Below, in pieces: positions 1 to 11,937 of a DNA stretch of 64,000 nucleotides; position 1 is the first letter of the stretch, and every line of letters starts with the position of its first letter. The notes under the pieces were generated by a model, which saw only the letters and a list, made by a program, of their open reading frames with translations, ran no database searches and was not told the origin of the DNA. Position numbers and translations under genes: made by a program. Origin of the DNA: Beverwykella pulmonaria (Eukaryota; Ascomycota; Dothideomycetes; Pleosporales; Melanommataceae); the NCBI GenBank assembly GCA_001599595.1, contig BCHH01000018.1, positions 576,057 through 640,056 of the forward strand. Reading direction: 5' to 3'.

Positions 1-1558
1 AGAAAAATACATGGGTCATTCCGATGAAGTCCTACACGGCTTTAACCAGGCCAGTCTCTTTAAGAATAGAACTTATAAGAATGAATTTCGAAGAGTAAGA
101 TCCGGTTCTCACCGATTCCCAGAATTCCAGCTACCAGGCATCAAATGCTGACCTCAATACAGGCCGCACGATTTGTGGTTGCGGTCCTGGTTGCTCTCGG
201 AATGCTCTTGGCGGGCTAAAACGCGGAAGCCACCCCGCATGTGCATAGGCTGAGGGTTGGAAGCGATTGCTTGGCCGCCTCTTAACATCGCATATTGGAA
301 GCTTGAGGCTTACCCACGTGCTCCCCCCTACTTCGTATTCTGTAAGAATAGTCACTGCTCCGTATTATACACTACTTCGGGACTTAGATATTCCGACAGT
401 TTGGATGAGAATCTTGGTACCCCCAAATCCCTCCAAAAGCGGCCACATTTTCCACCATTGCCAAGGGCTTGGGAGAGGAGCCTTCAACAGCCCGTCCTTA
501 TTGGCAAGGCTGCCCCACCTACAAATTACGGTTCGACTCAAAATCGATTCAGTTTTGCAGACCTCGGGATGAGCTCGGTTACAGGTTCATGCAAGGCAGT
601 TATCTTTCTTTTCTTTTTCTCTCGGAATCTATCAACATATCAAATGAGGAATCATGCACATTTGATAAGCCTCTCTCAAGGAGTCAAAGCTATTGAACTT
701 GTGGGATCCGTGTTTTTAGAAAGAGTACTTATTTGTCGCAACGAAGGGAAAGTAGCACCGGAGGTGAAATAACTTTCAATATGGGTATCTCGAGAGAAGC
801 AAGGGTCAATGTGCTACAAAATTGGTTGGAAACACTTTCCATCTCTATAATCGGTTCCTCTTTCCTGTTCTTATATCGGCCCTCGAAGTTTCCACTCAGT
901 TAATTTCAAGGCAGCAATCAAATTCCCTCCACGCCATGTTTTAGAGAGTCGTCCAGAGAAGCGAACCGTCCACCCCAGCAATATTCTACCACTCTAAAAC
1001 ACAATAACTCTACAACGCAAGAAGATAGAGACCGTCTACAATTTGCAAATTAATATGCAGTAGTTTCTGCACCTTTCTCACGAGTGCAAATATTTTGACC
1101 TATTTCTTTGCAGCAGCTACAGCGTGTCTGCTGAGCCGTGTTGGTACTAAAGCGCGCCCTACCTTGGCGCATTTCGCCCTCAAGTTGCGCACCAACGTCT
1201 TTTTGAGCGATTATATTAGCGCCCTCTATTTTTTTAAGGGGCCCTTGCTTCTATATCTGCTGTCTTTTGCGTGCTTTCGCTTTGTTGCAGCTTTATTCTT
1301 GGGAAATAAGGCTTACGTACCTCGCACACCAGAAATGCCACCACCCTAGTTTATAAATAGAATAGTGAATTAATCAATACTATGTCATAGACCCAAAGTA
1401 GGTGTGTATTCACTTGGAGAGGTGTTCTGGGTAGAAGTCAATCGGAATCCTTATTTCCCGAGAATATTGGCGCACTAGAGCCTGTATCTACTCAACATTA
1501 CTGAGCTACGGTAGCATGCAGCTGCTCTTCTTACACTACCTACCTCTCGTATTCAAAT
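1..1558. other. no recognisable gene
   Basis: About 1.5 kb without a gene I can support. Several open frames occur (for example 257-772 and 1095-1349, plus strand), but their translations show no known motif, lack splice-consistent extensions and overlap each other in different frames. Composition is AT-rich and unremarkable. Confidence 0.5.
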
Positions 1559-3019
1559 CTACGACCGAAATAATCCCCTCCGATCTCCATCCCCAAACAC
1601 CGGTTTACTATTTCTTTCCGTCCTAATATCATATTCCGTCGTGATCTCAATTGCCATATTCTTACTGTTCCCATCGAGGCCCAACACACCATTGCTCTTC
1701 CCCACTTTTACTCCGGCCTCCGGATCTACACTCTTAAGCTTATAGCTCTTGCCCCCGCTTTGTTTCTTGAACCCAAAACTGCGACTACCGGATCGAGACC
1801 GATTTTCTGATGAGAAGGAGAGGATGTACGGCATATACTGTTGAAAGAAGGGCTTGAGGATAACGAGACAGCCGCAAACGACGGCGGAGAAGATGCAGGT
1901 CGCGGCTTGTTGGTAGGTTGAGTCGGGATCGCTAATGAGACGATAGACGTAGATGATGCGGACGATGGAGGTGATTGTCACGCTGGGGATGTTAGCATCT
2001 CGTTCAATTTCAAGTCTCAAATTCGTAACAAGGAGGGTGTCGGACTATATACATGTACATAAATATATCACGTGAATGTGGTCATAGCTCACCCGCGACC
2101 GGAACCCCTCCGGTACGCATACATGTCCGGGGGACACATCATCACCATCAATATCATCATTTTTCTACAATCTCACAGAGGGAAGCGTGATTACTCACCA
2201 GGATCCAAGGGAGAAGACCGCCCCGAGCAAGACCTTCTGCTTCATTGGCAATTGCAGCATGTCCAACGTAGGAATGGGAACGGCGAGGACTAAGAAATCT
2301 GTGATGATGTTGATAATGGCCATGAACAAATTGAGAGACTTCAGATACTGGCCATCCGAGTGTGTAAGCGGATTGCAAAGTCCTGCAACCACGATTGTAA
2401 TAGCGAGCGAATACCCAAACACGACTGCGCCGACGGCTTAAATTGCAAAACGAATATAATTCCCCGGATTGATACAATGGTACAACAACAGAAGTGAGAA
2501 TTTTAGGGCAGGAGTCCAGACGTAGATGGCACAGATCCCCACCAGCATCTAATATTGTTGGCCTCAACCGCTTTAATGGAGACGTTACCAGAGAGAGCTC
2601 ACCTTGGAATACGGGATCAAGTCAAGAGTAGGCACATTCCATAAGTGCTCCCAAAATCCAAACTGAAACGCTACACCACGCTAGATTCCGAAACGGGGAC
2701 AGGCAGTGTTGATGGCTTTGCTGTGAACGCATGCCGCAAACCACGCGATGCATCCCAGCTCAACGCAATGAGATCTATTTGAGGTTATTTAGCCTTCTAG
2801 GAAGACGTGGCAATGCTGGATCTTACAATCGTCCAGCCCCATGGTGCGGACAATGAGCCCCCGTGTAAAAAGCCGCAGAAATAGGAAGACAGTAGACAGC
2901 GCAGTTGCAACTGAGTAGATGACCACTGTCTTGTTCTGCAAATTTGTCTTCCTCCCACTGAAATCAGGCGTCACACCTGAGGGAGCTGGCATGGCGTCGA
3001 CAACTTCGTTGGTGGCCAT
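1559..3019 (-). pseudogene. rhodopsin-domain (Pth11-like) integral membrane protein, inactivated
   Basis: Fungal seven-helix membrane protein of the rhodopsin/SAT4 type (often called Pth11-like), probably once a plasma-membrane receptor-like protein. The ATG at 3019 gives MATNEVVDAMPAPSG, then a helix and the typical GLDD motif. After an intron come WEHLWNVPTLDLIPYSK, ICAIYVWTPALKFSLLLLYH, CNPLTHSDGQYLKSLN, AVPIPTLDMLQLPMKQK and, in the last exon (1559-1982), TSIVRIIYVYRLISDPDSTY with a hydrophilic tail. These blocks fall in the order expected for the family. Two lesions are seen: the frame is lost between the GLDD region and the WEHLWNV block (about 2660-2700), and there is an in-frame TAA at 2438-2440 (CAA>TAA type). 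Splice signals are still good (donor GTGAGT before 2199, acceptor CCCCAG before 1982), so decay is recent. An intact homologue lies at 19722-21096. The frameshift could instead be an unusual intron, but the stop remains. Confidence 0.75.
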
Positions 3020-3442
3020 GATACCAGTGCAAACAGCGAAGAAAATAGGAAGAAGAAGTAGAGCGAAAAGAAGGACGAGGTGAGCGAACAGATGCACGAC
3101 TCACGCTTCGAGGATTTGGCGCCACCTGATGATATTTGGAGAATTGCCATCAGTGCTTTCTCTCCGAAACAAACCCCAGAAACAGATCCTCCCGAGACGT
3201 TTGCCAATTCTTACGCCAATGTTTTTGTGGAATGTTAACCGTGATGCGGAGGATTGTTTTCGCTCGTTAATTGTTTCCGCTGATCATAACTGCTTCCAGC
3301 AACTCAGCCATTTAGCATTAAGATTGAGATCCCCACGATCCAACGCGAACCCTTCCTCGAAATGACATGTTGACAGAGAATAATCTGATTTTGAATCTAT
3401 AGTGTGCGCCACATAAGTACCTCCACCTGGCCTATCTGAGTC
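3020..3442. other. intergenic, nothing recognised
   Basis: Upstream flank of the dead rhodopsin-domain gene. No supported gene, repeat or RNA was found here. Confidence 0.4.
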
Positions 3443-3587
3443 TGTAAGCAGGGGTGAGGATAAGAGAGGGTATGAAGAAGTGCATTGTATGTCTGTATGT
3501 GTGTGTGTGATATGTACAGCTGATATATATATATAACGGACTGATTAGTCAGTGGCATATCCACGTGACGGTAGTGTCCTGCTTACA
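3443..3587 (-). mobile_element. solo LTR, family LTR1 (copy A)
   Basis: A 145-bp repeat beginning TGTAAGC and ending GCTTACA, flanked by a perfect 5-bp duplication GAGTC (3438-3442 and 3588-3592). It contains CACGTG, a TATATATATA block and a CAGCTG motif. In the sense (minus) direction the CACGTG precedes the TATA run, as in a U3 promoter. Related copies lie at 13061, 14729, 17673, 18687, 24796, 30620 and 62139. TG...CA ends plus a 5-bp TSD point to integrase-type insertion, so this is best read as a solo LTR of a very small LTR element. Confidence 0.8.
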
Positions 3588-4105
3588 GAGTCCCTACTTA
3601 AAGCAAGAGTGCTCTTGGGCTGAGTTTTGAAACTGGCTAAATATGTAGGATGAACGATTCCCTCATCCTCTCTTATAGCAGAGTGTAGGCGTATCAAACT
3701 CTGTCTGTCGATGACCCATCCACAACGTTAGGTATAGTTGTCGTGATACATATTTTCCGAAGAGTAGGGTCCATGCTAAACGCCTTAGCCTCGCGAACTT
3801 GGCACCTGGTGGAACCTGAACACTTGACATCATCCGAACAAACAGTCTGGCCAATACTAGAGCGCGAGGATAGCTGTTTAATGGGCCCCGATGCTGATCG
3901 GATTGTTTTTGGACTTAGTACAACAGGTTATCGTTTTGCGTCAAGGATCTCGCCTTGGGCGCCAGCAAAGGACAGATACCGCACCACGAAATGAAACAAC
4001 AGTCCGACCGAGCAGATTACAACGCCCTATACGAATTCGGTAAATGTCCAAGAGTACTGAGGAATGTCTCTTCATCAATAAGAGATTTAGCAGACCCGAG
4101 TATAT
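3588..4105. other. intergenic, nothing recognised
   Basis: Spacer between LTR1 copy A and the P450 pseudogene; open frames here show no family signature. Confidence 0.4.
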
Positions 4106-6117
4106 ATGGGCAAAGACTCCCTCAACTTCTCCAACACCTATCTCTCACCCACTACAATGGCCACAATAGGGCCCTCCGCAATTGGAGTCCTCGTTATTGC
4201 GCCTATCTCCGCCATCCTTCTCCACGAGGTGGTTTTAAAGCGCGTCGAAGTCGCCCATTTGACTCTCCAACTCCTCGCAACTTCTACTGCGGCGTTCTGG
4301 CTCGTGGTCTACTATGTTGGGTTCGCGTTTGCAAGATTGACAGCCATGGCATTCTTTATTCCGTTGTGGCTCTGCATATTACTGTACCGCGCGTTCTTCC
4401 ATCCGCTGAAAGACTTCCCCAGTCTGGTTGGTGCCCGAATTTCGAAATGGTGGACTGTCAAGCAGGTGTTGAGTTCCAACTTGCACTGGCATCGGGTCCA
4501 GCAAGACTTGCAGGAAGAGTATGGCGATTATGTACGGACGGGCCCAAGAGAACTTGCAATATTTGACCCAGCAGCTATTCAACAGCTTCTGGGGTTCAAG
4601 TCGAAGACAACAAAGGGTCCGTTTTATGATGTCATGGAGACCAGTCTCCATCTGAACCGCGACAAAGTCTTCCATAGGTAGCGAAGGAAGATTTGGGATA
4701 ACGCGATGAAAGATTGTGTGTATTCCTCAACTTCCAGGATTAGCCATGTACTGTAAACTGACGCATTGTAGCCCTTTCGGAATATGCGCCACATGTAGAA
4801 GAGTTCACTTCGCAGCTTCTGACCCGGCTTCGACAGGCAGATGGAGAGCCAGTACCGCTCCTCGAATACTGTGTTTATTACAGCTACGATGTAATGGCCG
4901 CCCTGGCCTTTGGAAAGCTAATGGGCTTTGTTAAAGACGAGTCTAGCGATATTGCAGAGAGTATCCTACGCAAGTTCACCGATGGTCTTGATGTCATGGG
5001 TGTGCTATACCATATTCCGTGGTTCATGAACGCAATCGGTATCTTGACGTTACTGGCAGGACCACTCAAACAGTGGGCGGACTGGTCCCAGCAGCAGATG
5101 AGAGAACGTATGGCGGTATGCATTCCCGCTTCTTAGGCGACAATTGAGTGGAGATTGACAGAGTGTTGAATAGGTCAGAGACCCTAAACCCAATCTCTTT
5201 ATGCATCTTATTCGGAACACACCACGTAATTTCAAAGGCGACGCATTGCTCTTTGGCGAATCGCGACTGATTATCAGCGCTTGTAGCGAAACTACATCGA
5301 CTGCCCCGACATTCATCTTCATGCAGCTTGCTGTTCACACAGAGTACCTCCGAGGCATTCGAACAGAGTACCGCGATTCGGAATCTTCATACTCTTGTTT
5401 ACGCCCCTCACCACTCCTCGACGCTGTTATCCATGAGTCCATGAGGTTGTAGCCCTCCGTTTTCTTTGCTCCACAGCGAGTTGCTCCACCAGAAGGCATG
5501 ACCATCAATCGGCACTTAATCCCAAGGAACACTATCATCTCAATACCACCGTTTGCGCTTAACCACGACCCACGGAATTTTGAGCAGCCCGTGGAGTTCA
5601 TACCAGAAAGATGGACAACAAGACCAGAGCTGGTACTGAATAAGAGTGTGTTTCTTCCATTCTCAACGGGTCCATACAACTGCGTTAGGAAGGGATGGAA
5701 TTTTTGTTACCTGAAGGATTTGACCAGGAGGTACGGAGGTGCCTTTCAAAAGTTCTTGCCCACCTTGGCGAGCAAGGGTATGGAGTCCATGCGTCACCGC
5801 CTTCAAGTTGCCCAAGCACCCTGCCCAGCGATGGGGATTATGCCGCCTGTCTTTTGGGGGCTCAGCGCCTGCAGAATAGCGCCTACAGCCCAGCCTAAAG
5901 GCAGGTAGCCCCCGTAGCATAGGCGGGTAGGCGCCGCAGCTCGGCGCCCCCTTTCTGCCGGCAAAATCTGAATCTGGAGGCGGTGACGCATGGACTCCAT
6001 ACCCTTGCTCGCCAAGGTGGGCAAGAACTTTTGAAAGGCACCTCCGTATATTTCAGCGGGATCAAGGATCATTTCACAACTGGCCCTCCAAATCAGATGG
6101 TAAGTGTCCCTACGTAG
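4106..6117 (+). pseudogene. cytochrome P450 monooxygenase, inactivated and split by a MITE
   Basis: Membrane-anchored fungal P450. The start is ATG 4106 or, more likely, ATG 4157 (MATIGPSAIG). Two or three hydrophobic helices are followed by RAFFHPLKDFPSLVGARISK, EEYGDYVRTGPRELAI, an intron (about 4716-4771), YYSYDVMAALAFGKLMGF, another intron near 5116-5172, an I-helix piece SETTST, HESMRL (ExxR), PEGMTINRHLIPRNT, EFIPERW and the heme region FLPFSTGPYNCVRKG. The conserved C-terminus GIKDHFTTGPPNQMV ends at 6117. Lesions: TAG at 4679-4681 and 5450-5452 (both fit CAG>TAG), a Gly>Arg change in the heme loop, loss of the segment after the heme loop, and a 313-bp insertion at 5734-6046. Read across that insertion, LPEGFDQEVYFSGIKDHF is continuous, which shows the insertion broke a formerly continuous frame. 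The substrate is unknown. Confidence 0.88.
5734..6046. mobile_element. palindromic MITE with TA target duplication
   Basis: A 313-bp foldback element whose outer 69 bp (5734-5802 and 5978-6046) are identical inverted repeats starting CGGAGGTGCCTTTCAAAAGT. It is flanked by TA on each side (5732-5733 and 6047-6048), as for the Tc1/mariner/pogo superfamily. The GC-rich centre carries smaller palindromes (GGGGGCTCAGCGCC...) and no ORF of its own. Excising it with one TA restores the P450 frame, which fixes the insertion boundaries precisely. The identity of the arms suggests recent movement. I saw no second copy in this window. Confidence 0.88.
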
Positions 6118-6219
6118 ATCTCGATAGTTCTGGTGATGCATCTTTAGAGCATACCTCGATCAGTAGTCGAGCTATCCTCTAGACATTGATGCTGGAGAGC
6201 CTGTCTGAACCCCAGGTCT

Positions 6220-9200
6220 TCAATTTTTGAATATAGACCAAGACCTGTACTTCTCCTTCATCGTCTTCCTGATGCTCTGCGAACCCACTCTTTGATGTCC
6301 CTGTGCTTGCAGTCCGGCTAATGTCTGATTCCCTTTCGGCGACTTCCCTTCCATCTGCTTCACTTGCAACAACTTCACTTTCTTCAACAGCGCTTCTCGC
6401 TTCTCATAATCCATGTCTTTGAAAATGGTCTCAAAATCATCTAGGCGAATTGCCATGAGATCCGCACCACGATGGATGGACAATTCTGCTACATTGCATA
6501 GATTGTGTTTTTCTTCTAGGACGTTGCAACTTCGTGCATACTTGAGAAGTTGAGTCCATGGGGTGCTTGATTTGCCACATTTGGCATTGGGATCTGCGCC
6601 AAGCTCAAGCAGGGCGCGGACCATTGTGTAATCATTGTATTCGATGGAGCGATATAACAGTGTACGACCTTCAATACGATGTTGTTGCGCAATTGGACTC
6701 GTCAACTTTGCTAGAACATAAGCGGTAAGCCCCTTCAAAAAAGCGAAATCGAAAAAAGAAGAAAGGAGTATGATATCAGCTCCGAGGCTGTTCGAATAGG
6801 ATACGATATTTGATTCAGCAAGATGAATCGTGTTGACCCAGTGTGGAACTCTATCTAGAGCTCCAGGGACACCGTTGAGCGGTACGTGAATCTGCAGAAC
6901 GGTACGCCAGGCTGCATGAATCGTTCTTGATGTCGACGTATCAATGAGCTCAGCTAGCCAGGTGGCATATTTTTTTGGATGTAGTGGTGTCTGGCCCCAA
7001 TATGTATCACCCGCCTGGCTCAACCCATCCAGAATAGCAATAGATGCGGCCGCATCTTCACATTTCCGTGTATATTCGATGCAGAATATAGCCGCGCGCC
7101 AAAACTCATCGAATACTCCGGCACGGTCACGAAGGCTAGGCATTTTGGCGAGTCGTAGGGCCGAGACGGCCAGATGAAGAGGCGCATCAAAATCCGGCGC
7201 GCCAGAACGAATGTAATGCCATGCTTCTGTGCTCTTGAAAAAGTCGCGCACAGTCCGATGTAAGTACTCGACCTTGGCTCGGTCGCGGTCGATGTGGGAT
7301 CTCGGTGTTTCGAGTAGACCTTTGCATCGGCTCATGATGCGGCGTCTCATCGTTTCAGCGCGGAACGAGAGGTCCTCCTGGCGGAGTTGGCCGAGTGGTG
7401 CGCTGATGGCAAATTCATAACTATCTTGCGCGAGGGACATCTCGAGAAGAGTCGGTGGTTCGAAAGCGGTGAGAACCATCTGGAACATCTCGCATGCTTG
7501 GACGAAGTACTCAGGGTTTAGATGATCGAGGATCTTCTTGAATAAGTCTTCCAATGTAGAAGGTAGTGCGTCGAGGCGGTGCCAGAGATCTTCAATACTG
7601 TCTCCGTCTCTCAACCCGCTCAGCAGTGATGCCACGACCAAAATGACCCAAAGAAATACTCCGACAGCTTTGTCTGTAATCTCTGTGACGATCTTGGCCG
7701 ACTCTTCGGGCATGAATTGCTGCAATTCCTTCCATCTCGGGCTTTCTTGCATATTTTCTTTGATGTATAACTGTATATCTGGCCTCGTCAAGTCCTCCAT
7801 TCGAAGCCAGGGTATGTTCCGAAAAGATTCTTCAAAAACAAGCCAGGGACGACTAGCAACGCAGAGCTTGACCGTTCGAGGTGATATCTTGACCAACTCT
7901 AGGACCAGAGACACAATCGCCGAAGGAGGGCCATCAAACTCATCGAGGCCATCGATGAAGATGAGAAAGCTGAACTGTCTCATCGAAATGAGCGTTTTCA
8001 AGGCACTGGTCAGCTCCAGCCAGGTCCAGGCTCGTACATCACCGCCGAAAAGAGTATAGTTGGTCCACCGGGTAGGAAAAAGGGAGGGAATGAGGCTTGC
8101 ACGCCCATGCAGACACTGATATAGCAGAGTCTGGAGTAGTCCCATCCTCGACATTTGCATCGATGTTCCTGAATTCCAGAAAAAGAAGCCAGCTGGAACA
8201 AGTTCATTCTTCCCCCTCCAACGGGTGACGGAGTCAAAAGTGCGCCGGTCATTGAACAGATATTTCATCAGGGTGCTTTTGCCGGAACCTGGCTTCCCAG
8301 TGACCCAGTACAAGTTCTGGTCTCCGAGCAGCCAATCCATGAAACTGCCTTGTTCCGCGACAGTCTCAGGAATCTGGTCATTCGCCGAGTGAGACTTGGA
8401 ATCCGGTGCAAGGTGACCAGAGCGGAAAATCCAGTCAAAAGTCTTTTTGTGGGCTTCTGCAATGGTGGCCTGACGATCAGATATTTCTTCAAATCGCAGC
8501 AGATGATGAAGTCGCTGCAGATGCAACAACTCTCTATCAATTTGCGCGCCATTTCCCAGTTGATGAGCAAACAGTTGGATGTCGTGGGCGCTATCAGGCT
8601 GCCAGTTGTTGCGGTGGAGGGTATCGATAAGGTCAGCCTGCCAGGTCTTCGTCTCATCGATGAAGCCAAGGAGACGCCGGCTCATGCGCGTATCACGATT
8701 TTCCCTATTCTTCTCGGCTTCATTAATTTGGGACCTGGTACATAGGTCAGCCGCCAGCATGAGCACGTGATTGATCACTTGTACCTGAGTGACGCGAGCA
8801 ACGTCGAATTGATGGCCTTCTGGTAACGATCAAGTCTTGCTTCTAATTCCACAACGTCTTCCGCATTCATGACTGAATTCAAGGCCTGCCGGAAGCTAGT
8901 CCATTGTCGCCCAACACTTCCTCTAAGTTTTGAATCTACCTTCAGACTCCTCAGCTTCTCGATCAGTAACCCAGAGACATATCGACATCCCTCGCAGAGT
9001 TTCCTCAACTCCTCATCCTCTTTCGTATTGGTGGTATTGTGGCTTGTTCTCACTAAAAGGCTCGAGCCAAGACTGTCCAGAGTGCGGGTGATGGCCTCCA
9101 GTTCGAGGTTTTCCACGAGGGCGCCATCGGCGTTACGTGAGATATGCTTGCTTGTTGATATGAGATCTTGGGCAAAGCTGATAAACTGGATAACATTAGA

Positions 9201-9230
9201 GGCAAGCCCAACGGCGGCGAGAGCTTCCAT
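6220..9230 (-). CDS. NACHT-domain NLR-like protein (STAND NTPase)
   Basis: Predicted 986-aa fungal NOD-like receptor, probably a cytosolic signalling NTPase of the non-self recognition/heterokaryon-incompatibility type. CDS is join(6220-8734, 8785-9230) on the minus strand; the 50-bp intron has donor GTACAAGT and acceptor CAG and joins STLLASLR to SQINEAEK. I chose ATG 9230 (MEALAAVGLASNVIQFISFA) because this is how the family's N-terminal domain starts; an in-frame ATG lies upstream at 9290. Domains: helical NLR N-terminal domain about 1-150, P-loop GKPGSGKST near 295-303, Walker B FLIFIDGLDEFDG near 405-417, then SRPWLVFEESF and the helical region around LHRTVRDFF typical of fungal NACHT proteins. 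One degenerate ankyrin unit (GRTLLYRSIEYNDYTMVRAL, ELGADPNAK) lies near the C-terminus. No long WD40/TPR/ankyrin array is present, so the sensor part is short or diverged. The frame is intact. Confidence 0.9.
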
Positions 9231-10956
9231 GGCGGTCGGATGAAGAGTGAGACCAGCATCGTCGTGGAGGAGAGCTTCAGCTACCGACAAGGCTGAGCAA
9301 AGTTATCGGCTCGAGGATAGGGTGGGGGCCAAAATGTTGTAAGGTATCATTGTGCCCTTGACAGGCCAAGAAACCTCAGGCTTCACCTCGCTGCCAATCA
9401 TCAAGTCAAAGCTTTGAGTTTGCATTGGCGAGTTCACAGAGGGTGTATGCAGAGGTGAGGAGGAGGAAGAAGAAGAAGAAGAAGGGCAATGATCTGGGTT
9501 GGGACGAAAGCGCCTTGAGTGAGTTGAGTGGCGCACTTGTGGCTGGTGATGCAAGTGCTGGAACGCCTTGGCGTCTCGCAAACTCCCACCCAGGTCGTCA
9601 TGTTCGCGCTCCGCAATGTCATCACCATCGTCCCTAAGTCCAACCTCTTATCTCAGTAATCATCCCACGCAATGAAGCTTAGGATGAAATATATCTTAAC
9701 ATAGGTACAGTCCTCGCACCAAACATCAGTGCTCACAGACCAGCACAGAACCCAAACGCCCACCGAGACCTCCATAATACCGCCAGCGGCGCCCTTGATC
9801 TCCGTATCGGGTCACCAGAGGCTTTCACCTTGCGTACTCGATGTAGATGGAAGTATTCAAGCTGTAGCATAGATAAATCGGACGAGACCCACTCAGGGAA
9901 CACCGTGAACACTGCTAGCCCCCTTGCGACTAGGGATTAGGATACACACGGCTGGAAAGAGTATTTTAGGGGTGAACAAGGGAAGCAGAGTGCTAGCCTG
10001 GATGTACGGATGGAATTTATGCCTTGTCGCATTGCCGGACTTAGCTTGGTGCTTGCGTTCTCGGAGAGACGGCCCCCTCGAAGTAAGCGGTACCGAAAGT
10101 GCCCACTCTATGGCTTGATACAGCGTGGATGACCGTGTAGCTGATGTTCTGGTTTTTTCTCAGCTCATAATGCCTAAGGACTGCGGTCATAATAACTCAT
10201 TGTAGATACCGCATTGTGGTCAACGGCCAGTTCCTCGAAGATAACATCCCCGCGCTTTTTTGAAAGTAGACGATTTCTTGGATGTTGTCCCACACGATGG
10301 TTGAACGATAATATTTCAAATCTCAAAGCCTAGATATCGTTGAATCAACGGGGATTACTGCTCTTGCGCAAACTACGCGGGCAGCCAGGGCTAGAGACGG
10401 TACTTGGGTAGATGTACGCCATCCAAGTGAATGCTCAAGGAAGTTTACTAGTGGGAAAGGAGCTATACGGGAGGTTGAAGCACAACTCCCGTTGCGGTTC
10501 TCGATTCTGAATCATCGATGTGTATTTGCGTGGTATGGGATGCACGACGGTGATGATGGTGTCGTTGGTAAGGAGCACGGTTGAGGTAGAATCAATAGAG
10601 GACACGGCCCCGGGAGAGAAGGCGAAGTTGCTGGTACCGGCGGGTGAGAGAGTGAGGATTGGTTACCGTATTGTGTCTCTTATAAAGTGGTGCAATGCGG
10701 CAACTAAGAGGAAATCAAAGGGCGTAGAATCAAGACAAGGCAAGACGAAATAAGAGTTAAAGACGAGAACAGTACGAGAAAAAGAAGAAAAGAAATGTAT
10801 TGCGCAAGACCGTTGCGGGTATCTATACCTGAATCCATCTAGCAAGCCCAATGCAATACGATGCCCCATGAAGCCGCGCTCTAATCATGGACCGTCATCC
10901 ATGTCCGTGCCCCCCCGTAACCTCACCCCACCGTGTATTCGACCATTCCTTATTCC
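9231..10956. other. long intergenic region, nothing recognised
   Basis: 1.7 kb between the NLR start and the DUF3431 gene stop. It includes the NLR promoter side and a GAG/GAA microsatellite at about 9456-9484. No open frame here shows a recognisable family. Confidence 0.45.
9456..9484. repeat. GAG/GAA trinucleotide microsatellite
   Basis: Uninterrupted purine-rich tract of GAG then GAA units about 200 bp upstream of the NLR start; a polypurine tract on the plus strand. Confidence 0.85.
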
Positions 10957-11937
10957 TCAACACTTCCCATAAACATCACACTCACACCCCTTCACACCCA
11001 CATCCTCACAATCCACGGCCCCTCTCCCAAACACCACATGCCATAATGCCTCCAACACCAACCCCGCCGTCTCATCATCCATCTTCGTCTTATTCAACCA
11101 CTCCCAGAATCGCTTATAATCCTCCAGACTCCTCCTCCTGACCTGATCTCTCGACACGGCGAACTCGGCGCAGCACGGTGCAGCCACCCTCTCTGGCACA
11201 GGGGTACCCGGGAAGATGTCCAGCCAAGCCTTCGGCATGGCGACCTCGAGGGTGCGGTATTCGTTCGGCGGGGAGCGGAAAGGTAGGATGGTGGTCAAGC
11301 AGACAGATTTGGATTCACAACGCAGGTTCGTATAGCCCATGTTTTGGATGTGCGGGATGGAGAGTGTCTCGAGGAGAGTGTATTTGCCGAGAGACACGTA
11401 ACTCTGATCGTTGTTCTTGTTCTTGCTCTTGCTGTTTGTATTGCGGTGCGGCGTCAAGAAGACGATGGTCGAGGGTAGGTTGTAGTAGGTTTCTATTAGG
11501 TATGTGAGGTATGCATTCGCGATGCGTCCTTTATCCACAATAGCTCCGTTCTGGTGCAGCAAAGAGAAGCTAGAGGTAATGGGGTATACGACTGTCTGCC
11601 AGTCCGGGAACGCCGCGGACAACCATGATACGTCTTCGTGCTCGAGTGCCGCAATGACGAGGATGCGATCGCGCTCGGGCTGGGTGTTGGGTTTCGCAGG
11701 CGCGGGTGTGCGTGTCGCGTTCCAGTTCGCAGTCGTGATGGTCGGAAATGGCGTGGCCCATTGCAGCGGCGACGGCTTGACGTACGGATGACTGCCCACT
11801 ACATTCGCATGTTCGCGAGACCCAACACGCCATGACGATGCACCAGCGTGCTTGAACGAAGATGTGAAGCCCCAGAGAAAGGTGAACAGGATTAGGGCGG
11901 CGGCGGTAATCTCCCGTTTTCGAAAGCGCAGGACCAT
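10957..11937 (-). CDS. DUF3431 family type II membrane protein
   Basis: Single-exon 326-aa protein with ATG at 11937. A short basic N-terminus (VLRFRKREI) is followed by one hydrophobic helix (about 10-27, AAALILFTFLWGF), then a Ser/Pro/Thr-rich stem and the DUF3431 domain from about residue 90. Domain marks are RILVIAALEHEDVSWLS, KGRIANAYLTYLIETYYNLP, STIVFLTPHR and GYTNLRC. The C-terminus is Cys-rich (CEDVGVKGCECDVYGKC). The arrangement suggests a Golgi/ER lumen or cell-surface protein; the family's reaction is not established, although such proteins are often compared with glycosyltransferases. The frame is intact and more GC-rich than the surrounding repeats, so this is probably a resident gene. 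Confidence 0.88.
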   Translation of the reverse strand: MVLRFRKREITAAALILFTFLWGFTSSFKHAGASSWRVGSREHANVVGSHPYVKPSPLQWATPFPTITTANWNATRTPAPAKPNTQPERDRILVIAALEHEDVSWLSAAFPDWQTVVYPITSSFSLLHQNGAIVDKGRIANAYLTYLIETYYNLPSTIVFLTPHRNTNSKSKNKNNDQSYVSLGKYTLLETLSIPHIQNMGYTNLRCESKSVCLTTILPFRSPPNEYRTLEVAMPKAWLDIFPGTPVPERVAAPCCAEFAVSRDQVRRRSLEDYKRFWEWLNKTKMDDETAGLVLEALWHVVFGRGAVDCEDVGVKGCECDVYGKC

